Assembly: GCF_003234655.2 (NCBI RefSeq)
Contig: NZ_CP126271.1
Coordinates: 186,001 to 250,000, forward strand
Source of the DNA: Curtobacterium sp. MCLR17_007
GTDB lineage: Bacteria > Actinomycetota > Actinomycetes > Actinomycetales > Microbacteriaceae
Length of the DNA: 64,000 bases
Direction of reading: 5' to 3'
The notes below the pieces were generated by a model. It did not search any database. It saw nothing but the letters and a program-made list of their open reading frames with translations, and was not told the origin of the DNA. Each line of letters begins with the position of its first letter. Positions within the stretch are counted from its first letter, which is position 1. Positions 1 through 7,325 of the stretch are shown one piece after another. A program made the position numbers and the translations under genes.

Positions 1-217
1 GCATCGTGGTCATGGTGTTCCCCCAGGTGGATCGGTGGCCGGCGCGTCGGTGGAAGAGCGCCGTGGTGAGTGCGCCGAACGCGAGAGCGGTCGGCGAGAG
101 GTCGAGCTCGTGTGCGTCACGGACGTCGGCGAGCCACTGCTCGTGTCGGGGGGCACGCTGCTCCAGCGGCGAGGCGGCGACGGCAGCGGAGACGAGCAGC
201 CGGTCGAGCGCGCTCAC
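1..217 (-). CDS. Partial gene downstream of padR, unknown product
   Basis: Only the first 72 codons are inside the window; the gene runs off the left edge. It starts with GTG in a GTGA overlap with the stop codon of the padR gene, so the two form one operon. The visible residues are soluble in character, with a charged segment followed by an FGALTTALFHRR stretch. Genes placed directly after a PadR repressor are usually its target, often membrane or transport functions, but no domain can be named from the part that is seen. The product is not recognised. Confidence 0.6.
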   Translation of the reverse strand, partial: MSALDRLLVSAAVAASPLEQRAPRHEQWLADVRDAHELDLSPTALAFGALTTALFHRRAGHRSTWGNTMTTM

Positions 218-552
218 TGGGCCACCGGCCGGTGCGTCGGACGGGCGGTCCCCGCAGTGCGTGCCGCAGCACGGGCCGCATCCCCGCGGGCCTGCACCAG
301 TTCGCGCGCAGCCACCGCGCCGTCGGCCGTGAACTCGTGGAGTCGTCGCCGTGGACCGGAGCGGTCAGCGTCGTCATCCCACGAGGAACGCGTCCAGCCC
401 TGTTGCTCCAGGCGCTCCAGGATCGGGTACACGGTGCCGGCCGGTCGTCCGGTCGCCTTGATGACGAGCAGCCCCCAGGTCGGTCCGTCGCTCGCGAGCA
501 GTGCATCGAGCACCTCGAGCGTGGGAGCGGTCACGCGTCTGATCGGGTCCAT
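214..552 (-). CDS. PadR-family transcriptional regulator
   Basis: A 112-residue winged-helix protein. The segment from about residue 10 to 60 (LEVLDALLASDG, then GLLVIKATGRPAGTVYPILE, then LEQQGW) is the classic PadR fold, in which the recognition helix carries the TVYPIL motif. The short C-terminal helix would form the dimer. It is the first gene of an operon with the truncated gene on its left, which it probably represses. No Shine-Dalgarno precedes the ATG; instead a -10 box ends 6 nt upstream, so the message is probably leaderless. A dyad CTAC-N4-GTAG in that promoter is the likely autoregulatory site. The effector is unknown. Confidence 0.9.
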   Translation of the reverse strand: MDPIRRVTAPTLEVLDALLASDGPTWGLLVIKATGRPAGTVYPILERLEQQGWTRSSWDDDADRSGPRRRLHEFTADGAVAARELVQARGDAARAAARTAGTARPTHRPVAQ

Positions 553-558
553 CCCCTG

Positions 559-587
559 AATCTACCTATGTAGTACAAGAAGGTCAA
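559..587 (-). promoter_or_regulatory. Leaderless promoter and operator of the padR operon
   Basis: Reading leftward there is TTGACC (587-582), a 17-nt spacer and TAGATT (564-559), with only 6 nt before the padR ATG. This places transcription start at or next to the start codon. The dyad CTAC-CTAT-GTAG (562-573) overlaps the -10 box and spacer, where a PadR dimer would block polymerase. The boxes and spacing are read directly; binding by PadR is inferred. Confidence 0.65.
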
Positions 588-649
588 GGGCCTGTAGCAG
601 CTTCTGTGGTGGGCGTCCGGTCGACCATCCCTACCCGGATACTCGGTGC

Positions 650-1090
650 ATGCGACGCAAGAACCGGCACCCTGGCAGCCTCAGCAACTGGCCTGAACCA
701 CGTCCCGAGGTCTTCGAGATCGACCCGCGCGTACCGGCCGCATCGTCCTGGCCTCGCCGCGGCATCATCGGATCAATCGAGTCAGGTCCGCATCGAGGAC
801 AGATGGTCATCGCCCATGCAGCACGCGGATGGACCGGACGACTCGTCGGCTACACCCTGCAACTACCCGTCGACCAGATGTACGACGCCGACGAGTGCCA
901 CCTCATGGACGATGACGTCTTCGACGATCGGATCCCAGGCCGGGAGGGCGGTCTCGTCGACGAGCTCACCCGCCTCGTGGACGTGACGTGGTCGACCGAC
1001 GAGGAAGCGGACGCCGCCATGTGGGCCGAGATCGACGCCCAGCGAGTCCGCTGGCGTGACGAGAAGAAGCGGGCCAAGCGCGTCCGGTAG
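650..1090 (+). CDS. Hypothetical protein
   Basis: A 146-residue, charged, soluble protein with a basic N-terminus (MRRKNRHPG) and a basic C-terminal tail, and an acidic middle (around YDADECHLMDDDVFDD). No domain is recognised. The ATG lacks a Shine-Dalgarno but a GATACT box ends 6 nt upstream (638-643), the same leaderless layout as other genes here, which supports this start. The gene is divergent from padR with a short shared control region. It may belong to a lineage-specific family; function cannot be proposed. Confidence 0.6.
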   Translation: MRRKNRHPGSLSNWPEPRPEVFEIDPRVPAASSWPRRGIIGSIESGPHRGQMVIAHAARGWTGRLVGYTLQLPVDQMYDADECHLMDDDVFDDRIPGREGGLVDELTRLVDVTWSTDEEADAAMWAEIDAQRVRWRDEKKRAKRVR

Positions 1091-1122
1091 GGGACCCTCA
1101 TGCGGACAGCTGCGAGCTCCGT

Positions 1123-2022
1123 TCAGGGTGCCTGTTCTGCCGATACGCCGAGCCGCACCGCCAGCTCCATCGAGCGCAGACGAGCCGGTGAGAAGTCATA
1201 GGGCATGGCCTGGATCGCCTCCGCCGCGCTGGTGACCCGTGTGTCCTTCGCCGTGTCGGAGTCGGGCGCCGTGTCGGTGTCTTTGGGCAGGTGCAGTTCG
1301 TCCCAGGCATCGAAGAGAGCGTCGTCCTCCTCCAGCTGACCGGACTCCTCGATAACGCTCATCAGAGTGGTCTCGAAGGCGTGCCGCTCGGCCGCCACCT
1401 GCGCCACGCGAGGGTCATCGACGGCGACCGTATCGTCGAGTGCCGCTTCAGCGGCGTCGACGCGGTCGGACTCGGTGCGCAGTTCGGGGTGAAGGGCGAG
1501 GGTGAGGAAGCGGCTGGCCTGAGCGATGGCGCCGAGGGGACCGAAGATGCGCTCGGTGACCAGGAGGGTGTCGAGGTCGTCCTGGCGCAGCGAGCCCACG
1601 GGTGCGGCCTCGAGGCGGCTGGAAACGAAGTCGTCGAGCAGCCCCAGCCGGCTGCCGAGGGTACGCATGCGCTGCACGGAGCTCAGCTTCTTCTGCAGCT
1701 CGGCCATCTGCGCGACGAGGGTGTCCTCGAGCCGCGCGAGGACACCGGCGACCTCGTCGTCGCTGTCAGCGTCGGCGGGTGCGCCACCGGTGAACGCATC
1801 GCGGACGTCGTCGAGGGCGATGCCGGCGTCGGCCATGCGTCGGATCCAGAGCAGTCGGATGATCTCTGCATAGCCGTACCGGCGTCGACCGTCGCTGCCT
1901 CGCTTGCGCTCCGGGAGCAGGCCGACCTGGTGGTAGTGGCGGATTGCGCGCGGAGTGGTGCCGACGAAGGCCGCGGCGTCGCCGATCAGGACCTCACGGG
2001 GAGGCGTCGGGAATGGGTGCAT
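1123..2022 (-). CDS. MerR-family transcriptional regulator
   Basis: A 299-residue regulator. Residues about 11-80 hold the MerR winged helix, including the family signature of an arginine followed by HYH and GLLPE (TPRAIRHYHQVGLLPE), and a second part RYGYAEIIRLLWIRRMADAGI. A long helical dimerisation stretch follows (about 90-140), then a helix-rich C-terminal region of unknown ligand. There is no MerR-type cysteine set for metals, so a drug or stress ligand is more likely. The ATG at 2022 has a GGAGG-like site about 7 nt upstream. It stands alone, transcribed toward the hypothetical gene on its left. Confidence 0.88.
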   Translation of the reverse strand: MHPFPTPPREVLIGDAAAFVGTTPRAIRHYHQVGLLPERKRGSDGRRRYGYAEIIRLLWIRRMADAGIALDDVRDAFTGGAPADADSDDEVAGVLARLEDTLVAQMAELQKKLSSVQRMRTLGSRLGLLDDFVSSRLEAAPVGSLRQDDLDTLLVTERIFGPLGAIAQASRFLTLALHPELRTESDRVDAAEAALDDTVAVDDPRVAQVAAERHAFETTLMSVIEESGQLEEDDALFDAWDELHLPKDTDTAPDSDTAKDTRVTSAAEAIQAMPYDFSPARLRSMELAVRLGVSAEQAP

Positions 2023-2364
2023 GGCGGGCCTCCGGGCTGGGGACGAAACTTAACGTGCTTCGAGCAGACCACATGACGCTGCGGCAGGTGCAAGCCGATC
2101 TCACGTAGGACGCTGACGCCGGTCAGCTGGCGTGTACATCGCTCGCCTGCAACACCTGTTGTTGAGGGCTGCTAGATCAGTGGTGAGGATCGGCGACTTA
2201 TTGCTTTACGGGCCGAAGATGTGACCGGTGAGTAATCCCTATCCGGACACCTTCGCAACGCGCTCAGCCGACGGCCTGAAGCCGGTCGACGGGGACCGCT
2301 ATGCAACTAGACGGCACGAGCGATGCGCCCGGTCTCGCCTACCGGAGCCGCACACTGGGTGTTG
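2023..2364. other. Non-coding stretch, nothing recognised
   Basis: About 340 nt between the MerR gene and the small membrane protein gene. Short frames exist but have no ribosome site, protein-like composition or family resemblance. It probably contains the promoter of the MerR gene close to position 2040-2070, where the sequence turns AT-richer (AACTTAACGTG), but no clear -35/-10 pair can be defended. Confidence 0.4.
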
Positions 2365-2598
2365 TCAGCCGGTAGTGCGGGAGTTGCGGCGGTCGAGCCC
2401 GCGCGTCACGGCCCCGAGGACCCAGTCGATGAACCAGCCGACGAACCCGATGACCGGGATGAGCACGATGATGACCACCCATACGACCTTGTTGGTCCCG
2501 CTCCGGCGCCGATCACGAGCAAGCTGAACGAGCGCGACGATGATGAAGGCGAGATAGACGGCGATGACGAGCAGGTGCCATGCGGCGAGGTTGTTCAC
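2365..2598 (-). CDS. Small PLDc_N-type membrane protein
   Basis: A 77-residue protein with two membrane segments: about residues 6-26 (AWHLLVIAVYLAFIIVALVQ) and about 37-58. Between them lies a short basic loop (RDRRRSGTNKVVW). This two-helix layout with the tryptophan and proline pattern (VIIVLIPVIGFVGW) is typical of the PLDc_N domain, found alone in many actinobacterial membrane proteins of unknown role. A GGACCCGG stretch precedes the ATG. It is monocistronic. The family assignment is good; the function is not known. Confidence 0.8.
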   Translation of the reverse strand: MNNLAAWHLLVIAVYLAFIIVALVQLARDRRRSGTNKVVWVVIIVLIPVIGFVGWFIDWVLGAVTRGLDRRNSRTTG

Positions 2599-2888
2599 GG
2601 GCGCCGGGTCCTTTCGTATGTGGAGGGTCGAGAATCAAGGCCTGGTTGAACATTAGAAGGCGACCGCGGCTCGATGCGTCCCCCTGGGGTGTGACGCGAC
2701 ATCGGCACGACGGTACGACGAACGTCGGCCCGTCGAGGACGGTCCGGCACATCCAGGGCTCGGGACTCTCGACCGGGAGACGATCGTCGACCGGGGCTTG
2801 AGGGTCGCCGTCGAAGCCGTGCCGGGTAAGGGTCGGTGCATGGGGCTCAGGCAGCAGAGGGCCATGGGAATGAGCACGAGACCCGGCG

Positions 2889-3599
2889 TCAGCGTGGCCC
2901 GTGCTCAAGCGCACGGTGGACGACGGATAGCTGAATCGGAGTCAGCTGTTGCCTGACATGGAGCTCCAGCGACTCCCCGGCTTCTCGGGTCAGCCGTGTA
3001 GGCGTGAAGAACTGACGTAGCTCTCCGATCGTTTGCACCAGCGCATCCACCGCCGCTTCGATCTCTGCTCCTTGGGCGTCTTCGGTGAGGCCGAGGAGGA
3101 CAGCAGCGGCCTCAACGACCTGTGGGACCTCTTGGCCTGCCAGAACCGCCTCTCCCGCTGACGCCCCCTCCTCGAGGAAGAGCTCGAGAACGACGGCGGC
3201 GTCGCGTTCAGCCTCCACGGATTCCGACGGCACGTCCTCCCGATCGCTTAGGGCAGCGATGTAGGCGTGGGCGTAGGCGGGCGTGTCCGCCTGACGCCCT
3301 TGTCGCTGTAGGTCCCCTATGGCTTCGCGTCGCGCTTGGAGCTCATCGATCTGTTCGGCGTATCGCGCGTCGAGCAGCGCTAGCTCCTCCTCGACATCCA
3401 TCTGCGGATCAATGCGACCCAGCGGCACTCCGAGATCTGCCAGGCGTCGCACCCGGAGGACCCTCACGAGGTCCGCAGCTGTGTACTCCCGGTAGCCGTT
3501 CGTGGACCGCTGCGATTCAGGGACGAGGCCGATCTGGTGGTAGTGGCGAAGGGTGCGCACGGAAACACCCGCCAGCCGAGCAAGGTCGCTGCTTCTCAC
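2889..3599 (-). CDS. MerR-family transcriptional regulator
   Basis: A 236-residue regulator if read from the GTG at 3599. That start forms a GTGA overlap with the stop codon of the CPBP gene and puts the helix-turn-helix directly at the N-terminus (SSDLARLAGVSVRTLRHYHQ). An ATG at 3656 in the same frame would add 19 residues inside the CPBP gene and is less likely. After the HTH and wing (about 1-70) comes a coiled coil rich in Glu and Arg (about 75-120), then a helical C-terminal domain. It is translationally coupled to the membrane protease gene and probably controls that operon. Confidence 0.88.
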   Translation of the reverse strand: MRSSDLARLAGVSVRTLRHYHQIGLVPESQRSTNGYREYTAADLVRVLRVRRLADLGVPLGRIDPQMDVEEELALLDARYAEQIDELQARREAIGDLQRQGRQADTPAYAHAYIAALSDREDVPSESVEAERDAAVVLELFLEEGASAGEAVLAGQEVPQVVEAAAVLLGLTEDAQGAEIEAAVDALVQTIGELRQFFTPTRLTREAGESLELHVRQQLTPIQLSVVHRALEHGPR

Positions 3600-4501
3600 A
3601 CGGGCACCTCTTCTCGCTCTCGGGTGACCTTCGTGAGCCATGGTGTCATCCGCCACAGTACGAAGGTCATTATGGCAAGCACTATGACAGGAACTACGAC
3701 GACAGGGCCGGTCGGTGCCGAGACCGTCGCCAGCTCGCCGGCGAGGATGACCGGCACCAGGAGGACGGTGTTGTTCACGGCATGGATCAGGACAGGGACC
3801 TCCAGGCCCCCGGTCCGCTCTGCCAGGACGGCGAAGCTGATCCCGGCCGCGACGTAGTAGCCGACAGCCCAGCGGTCGGAGGCGCCATGAATCAGTCCGA
3901 ACTGGAGCGCGGTGATGGTGGTGGCAATGATGAACGCGACGACCGGCCGGGCGAAGCGAGCCCCGATGGCTCGGAAGATCAGTCCTCGGAAAAGGAACTC
4001 CTCACCGGCCGATTGCAGGGGGATCGTGACTAAAGCGACCAGGCAGAGAACAATGTTGAGTGCCGTCCAGCGGGGAGAACCAGTTCCGAGTGAGGGCTGG
4101 ATGATGAGCGCGTAGACGAGCCACGGAGGAAGGACGACAGCGGCCGCTCGCGCCAAGACGACCCAGCGGAAACGTCCCGCAATGGACGACAGCGCTCCCG
4201 GGGCGGCCCCGTAGGCGAGCTTGTGCAGCAGCATGCTCACGGGCACGAGGAGGGCGATGAGGAGGTTCCCAGCGGCCCAGAATCCGATCGTGAATGACGG
4301 GTTTGCGGGATCGAACGGGGTGACGCCGATCAGCTTGTCTACCGCCCTGCCGATCGGGACTGCCGCTACGCCAAGCAGGAGGACCATGATGACCAGGCCC
4401 CCGCCGGCGGCCAGGAGGGTGCGCCACAGTTGAGGCCGGTGCCTCAAGGACTGGACGTACCCGGAGAGACTGGATCGTTGTGCTGAAAGCCGTGCGTTCA
4501 T
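3596..4501 (-). CDS. CPBP-family intramembrane glutamic endopeptidase
   Basis: A 301-residue polytopic membrane protein with about eight membrane segments. The CPBP (Abi, type II CAAX protease-like) signature is clear: EEFLFRG near residue 180, FGLIHG about 45 residues later, and HAVNN further on, which supply the glutamates and histidines of the active site. Family members cleave prenylated or other membrane proteins, and some act in bacteriocin self-immunity. Start chosen at the ATG at 4501, preceded by AGAAAG; an upstream frame start lacks a ribosome site. It is the first gene of an operon with the MerR regulator that overlaps its stop codon. Confidence 0.87.
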   Translation of the reverse strand: MNARLSAQRSSLSGYVQSLRHRPQLWRTLLAAGGGLVIMVLLLGVAAVPIGRAVDKLIGVTPFDPANPSFTIGFWAAGNLLIALLVPVSMLLHKLAYGAAPGALSSIAGRFRWVVLARAAAVVLPPWLVYALIIQPSLGTGSPRWTALNIVLCLVALVTIPLQSAGEEFLFRGLIFRAIGARFARPVVAFIIATTITALQFGLIHGASDRWAVGYYVAAGISFAVLAERTGGLEVPVLIHAVNNTVLLVPVILAGELATVSAPTGPVVVVPVIVLAIMTFVLWRMTPWLTKVTREREEVPV

Positions 4502-4658
4502 GAGGGGTTCTTTCTGATGAGAGAGGGTGCACTCCCCAGGCAAGACCGTGACGCTACGTCGGAGTCAAGCGCGGACGGCGAGTTCCTCAGCCAGTTCCAG
4601 GTGCAACTTTGCTGGGCAGGAGGGCGTGCGGTGCTGACGCTCATCGCTGGCGAGACAG

Positions 4659-4693
4659 TTGACTTGCCGCTCCGGCAACACATAGTGTTGCCG
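4659..4693 (+). promoter_or_regulatory. Leaderless promoter with perfect operator palindrome
   Basis: TTGACT (4659-4664), an 18-nt spacer and TAGTGT (4683-4688) are followed after 7 nt by the ATG of the next gene, so the transcript is expected to be leaderless. The -10 box is centred in a perfect inverted repeat: CGGCAACAC (4673-4681), three bases, then GTGTTGCCG (4685-4693). The winged-helix protein encoded second in the operon is the obvious candidate to bind it. Promoter and palindrome are read directly; the binding partner is inferred. Confidence 0.75.
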
Positions 4694-4695
4694 AT

Positions 4696-5172
4696 ATGGA
4701 AACCCCTTCGAACGGTAACCCGTCCCAGCCCATCGACCCAATCGCCGCGCTTCAAGTCGCGAAAGACGCCCAGACCCGTATGGCCGCACGTGTCCGGTCC
4801 CCGTGGTGGGTGCACGTACTCCGGGGCCTCCTCGTCGCGGCTGTCGTCTACGGCCTCGGCGCCCCCGACAGCACCGCCTGGACGCTACTCGGCGTCGTCG
4901 GCCTCATCACCCTTTCCCGCCGACGCGTCCGTGACATCGGCATCGCTCGCGCAAACCCCGAGCGCTGGAGGTTCCTCGCCCTCGGCGCCCCGTGGTCGGT
5001 CATCGCCTTCGTGGTCATCGTCGCCGCGATGGTCTTCGGCGTCGTAGTCCGCGACGAGCCCCTCTGGCAGGTCAGCGCCGTTGCAGCCGTGGCCGGCATC
5101 GTCACCCTCGTCCTCGGACCGGTCGCCGACGCGGCAGCACGTCGCCGCATCGCCGAAAACCTCGGCCTGTGA
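4696..5172 (+). CDS. Integral membrane protein of unknown function
   Basis: A 158-residue protein. The N-terminal 35 residues are soluble and Pro/Gln-rich; then four hydrophobic segments follow, at about 42-56, 61-75, 96-113 and 121-140, ending in a short basic tail (DAAARRRIAENLGL). It is the first gene of a two-gene operon, overlapping the winged-helix regulator by GTGA. Pairs of a small four-helix membrane protein and a winged-helix regulator are common in actinobacteria, where the membrane partner may act as sensor or as target. No specific activity can be assigned. Confidence 0.8.
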   Translation: METPSNGNPSQPIDPIAALQVAKDAQTRMAARVRSPWWVHVLRGLLVAAVVYGLGAPDSTAWTLLGVVGLITLSRRRVRDIGIARANPERWRFLALGAPWSVIAFVVIVAAMVFGVVVRDEPLWQVSAVAAVAGIVTLVLGPVADAAARRRIAENLGL

Positions 5173-5462
5173 GCTCCCCCGAGCCGGTATTCGACGCGGT
5201 CATCCACGCACCGCAACGACTCCAGATATGCGCCATGCTCGCCCGAGGCGGCGAGGTCGAGTTCGGCGTGCTCCGCGAGGGGCTCGACGTCTCGGATGCC
5301 ACCCTCAGCAAGCACCTCCGCACCCTCACCGACGCCGGCTACGTCGACCTCCGCCGCGTCAAACGCACCCAGGGCCAAGCGCGCACCTGGGTCTCGCTGA
5401 CCCCAGCAGGGTTGCAGGCGCTGCGTGGACACTTCGCGTTCCTGCAAAGTATCGCGCCGTAG
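5169..5462 (+). CDS. Winged-helix transcriptional regulator (MarR/ArsR-like, HTH_34 type)
   Basis: A 97-residue protein consisting of little more than one winged helix. HAPQRLQICAMLARGGEVEF is the first helix region, SDATLSKHLRTLTDAGYVD the recognition helix and turn, and QARTWVSLTPAGLQAL the wing and last helix. This matches the short DNA-binding domain often annotated as HTH_34. The GTG start overlaps the upstream stop codon (GTGA), which fixes the start and implies translational coupling with the membrane protein. It is the likely repressor acting on the perfect palindrome in the operon promoter. It has no ArsR metal-binding cysteines. Confidence 0.85.
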   Translation: MSSPEPVFDAVIHAPQRLQICAMLARGGEVEFGVLREGLDVSDATLSKHLRTLTDAGYVDLRRVKRTQGQARTWVSLTPAGLQALRGHFAFLQSIAP

Positions 5463-6026
5463 AACCGCACCCGTCCCAGCAATGGATCCGCTACCGGACT
5501 CGGCAGCGTCGCGCACGCGGGCCACTGGCTACGACCGAGGTCACTGCCTCGCTGAGGCCCTCCTCCGCGCCGGGGCTTCCGGAAGTCTCCGTCTCACATA
5601 GCTGGTCCGCGATCTTTCGCACTGAAGGTGCGTCATGCGGACGTGTCATGCAAGCTGCCCGGTCCTGGCCTTGCGGGCAGGACCGTGGCGACACCCGCCC
5701 GCGCGCACGGCGACAAGTTGCGTGCGGAGGAGACACGTTATTCGCACGGCGACATCAGCCTGTTCTCATGTCACCCCCCGCCTACAGCCTCCGAGAATGC
5801 GTATTATCGGAACTGAGCCGAGTTGCGGTTAAAGAAGCATTGCCGTCGTGCCATGTCGTCTAGTACCTAGCTTGTCCGGGTGTCACCCGTCGGTTCAACG
5901 ACAGGCGTTATCCGCCGGACCTTCCTCGTGCACGAGGGGCCCTCGAAAAGCTGCACGACACTGCGGCAAACAGCCTGCTACCCAAGTAGGGCAAAGGCGG
6001 CCGCCGTGCGAGGATCGTGAAGCTGA
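5463..6026. other. Non-coding stretch, probably decayed DNA
   Basis: About 560 nt with only short, composition-poor frames on both strands. It separates the two-gene regulatory operon from the frameshifted antitoxin. An AT-rich imperfect dyad around 5800-5816 (TCCGA ... TCGGA) stands out against the GC-rich background but could not be assigned to a recombination site or promoter. The stretch is best seen as the left flank of the mobile region; no element end could be fixed in it. Confidence 0.4.
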
Positions 6027-6385
6027 GTGAGACCGTCGGGCGCGACGAGAGTAAAGCGTGAGGCCTTCGCACGCACTTCGGTCTCAAAAGCGCAGTAGTG
6101 GATGGCCTCGTTCGATCGAGTGATGTCTTGTTAGTTGAGTCCTCAGACGGTGAGCGGCTTTACCCGTCGTTCCAGTTTGGAGCAGCTGGTGCGCCGCTTC
6201 CCGGGCTGCGGAATGTGCTTGATGCGCTGGATCCTGAGCGTGAGGATCCCTGGGGAGACGCGGCTTGGCTCAACGCGCCTGCAGAGGAACTTGGCGGAGC
6301 TACTCCTGCGCAGGCGCTTCTGTCCGATCGCATGGTCGCGACCGTGCGACTTGCGGAACGGGCAGGCGAGTTTCGGCTCGGCTAG
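6027..6385 (+). pseudogene. Frameshifted Xre/MbcA/ParS-type antitoxin
   Basis: Two frames join into one recognisable protein. From a GTG at 6027 the first frame gives a helix-turn-helix start (REAFARTSVSK), then hits a stop at 6096. A second frame, open from 6062, continues with GLVRSSDVLLVESSDGERLYP and SFQF, GAPLPGLRNVLDAL, and WLNAPAEELGGATPAQALL. This is the layout of antitoxins with an N-terminal HTH and a C-terminal Xre/MbcA/ParS toxin-binding domain. The shift maps to the four-A run at 6086-6089; one more A would restore a single frame. No RES-type toxin gene follows, so this looks like an orphaned remnant. A sequencing error in the A run is the main alternative. Confidence 0.6.
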
Positions 6386-6410
6386 CAGCACCCAGAACGT
6401 TGCGAACGCG

Positions 6411-7082
6411 TCAGGCGAGGGTCGCGATGTGCGACAGTCCAGCCTCGAGCGCCTGCTCGCCACTCAGCTCACCTCGGGCGATCTGGAGGAGCAGGGCTGT
6501 CAGCGTGGGCTCGACCAACTCGAGCTGGGCGTCGAACGCTTCCGGGCCCGAGGCACGACGGAATGCTCTGTCGACGCGGAACGCCTCTCGCGAGCGAAGC
6601 GATGCCTCCGCCCTCGACACCGTGCCGGCGTCAACCGCGGCGTAGAGCTCGTTGAGCATCGGGGTGGAGTCGACCGTGTAGCCGGGATCGCGATCAGCGT
6701 CCTGCGATAACAGTGCCCCGCTGTCGACCAAAGCTGCAAGGAACAGCACCGCTTCGTCCCCAGTCATCGTCCCGTCGGCAACACGGCGAGCAAGGTCCCG
6801 GGCGTCCGGGTCTGTGACGGCGAGGCCCTCGGCCCCGAGCGCCCCATCGGCGAACGACACCCGGCGCGAGACTTCGTCGGGATCAGCCGTGGCAACCCGA
6901 TGGACGTCCATGTACGCACGCGCGTCATCCAGCGCGTCACCCGCAGAGATACCTCCGGCCACAAAATCCCTCACGATGCCCCGCAACACGGGATCGGTGA
7001 CCTTCTGCTCCATCCTGGCGAGCACAGGATCGACGCCGCGATCCTCGTCGTCGGGTGACGAGTCAGTGGCGTTTCGCTCCAT
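6411..7082 (-). CDS. Hypothetical helical protein
   Basis: A 223-residue, acidic, soluble protein without membrane segments. It seems to contain two similar halves: around residues 30-70 (VRDFVAGGISAGDALDDARA) and around 110-140 (DLARRVADGTMTGDEAVLFLAAL), with another such pattern near the C-terminus (LLLQIARGELSGEQALEAGL). Each has an aliphatic helix, a G-x-x-(S/T)-G-(D/E) turn and a second helix, so it may be an internal helical-hairpin repeat. The ATG at 7082 has GGGAGCG upstream; a longer start at 7142 lacks one. It ends close to the antitoxin remnant and is convergent with it. Function unknown. Confidence 0.6.
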   Translation of the reverse strand: MERNATDSSPDDEDRGVDPVLARMEQKVTDPVLRGIVRDFVAGGISAGDALDDARAYMDVHRVATADPDEVSRRVSFADGALGAEGLAVTDPDARDLARRVADGTMTGDEAVLFLAALVDSGALLSQDADRDPGYTVDSTPMLNELYAAVDAGTVSRAEASLRSREAFRVDRAFRRASGPEAFDAQLELVEPTLTALLLQIARGELSGEQALEAGLSHIATLA

Positions 7083-7280
7083 ACAGCGCTCCCGTCCAGG
7101 CACATCGATTCTACAAGCGAGGTCTCTCGATCGAGGGGGCATCAGGCGTCCGCGTCACGGTCACCATACGGACACACGGTATTGGCTGTCAGTCTCGGAG
7201 GGCGTCAGGAGGCCGCGAAAGGACCACGCTCTGGCCTCCTCGCACCCTCCTATGCAATCGAGCTGCGTAGTGGCCGCATT

Positions 7281-7325
7281 GTGACCGTCTGACGGTCACT
7301 GGGGACCGTCTAGTGACCGTCTCGC
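7281..7325. repeat. Clustered GTGACCGTC repeats at the end of the relaxase gene
   Basis: GTGACCGTC at 7281-7289 faces its exact complement GACGGTCAC (7291-7299) across one base, giving a 19-nt near-perfect palindrome that includes the relaxase stop codon. Another direct copy lies at 7313-7321 and a partial one at 7303-7310. It could be a terminator, an element-end site or a protein-binding cluster; the sequence does not decide. Confidence 0.45.

Noticed and set aside
5795..5830. AT-rich dyad (TCCGA ... TCGGA) as a resolvase or transposon end
   Set aside because: Only five paired bases and no recombinase, terminal repeat or target duplication nearby.
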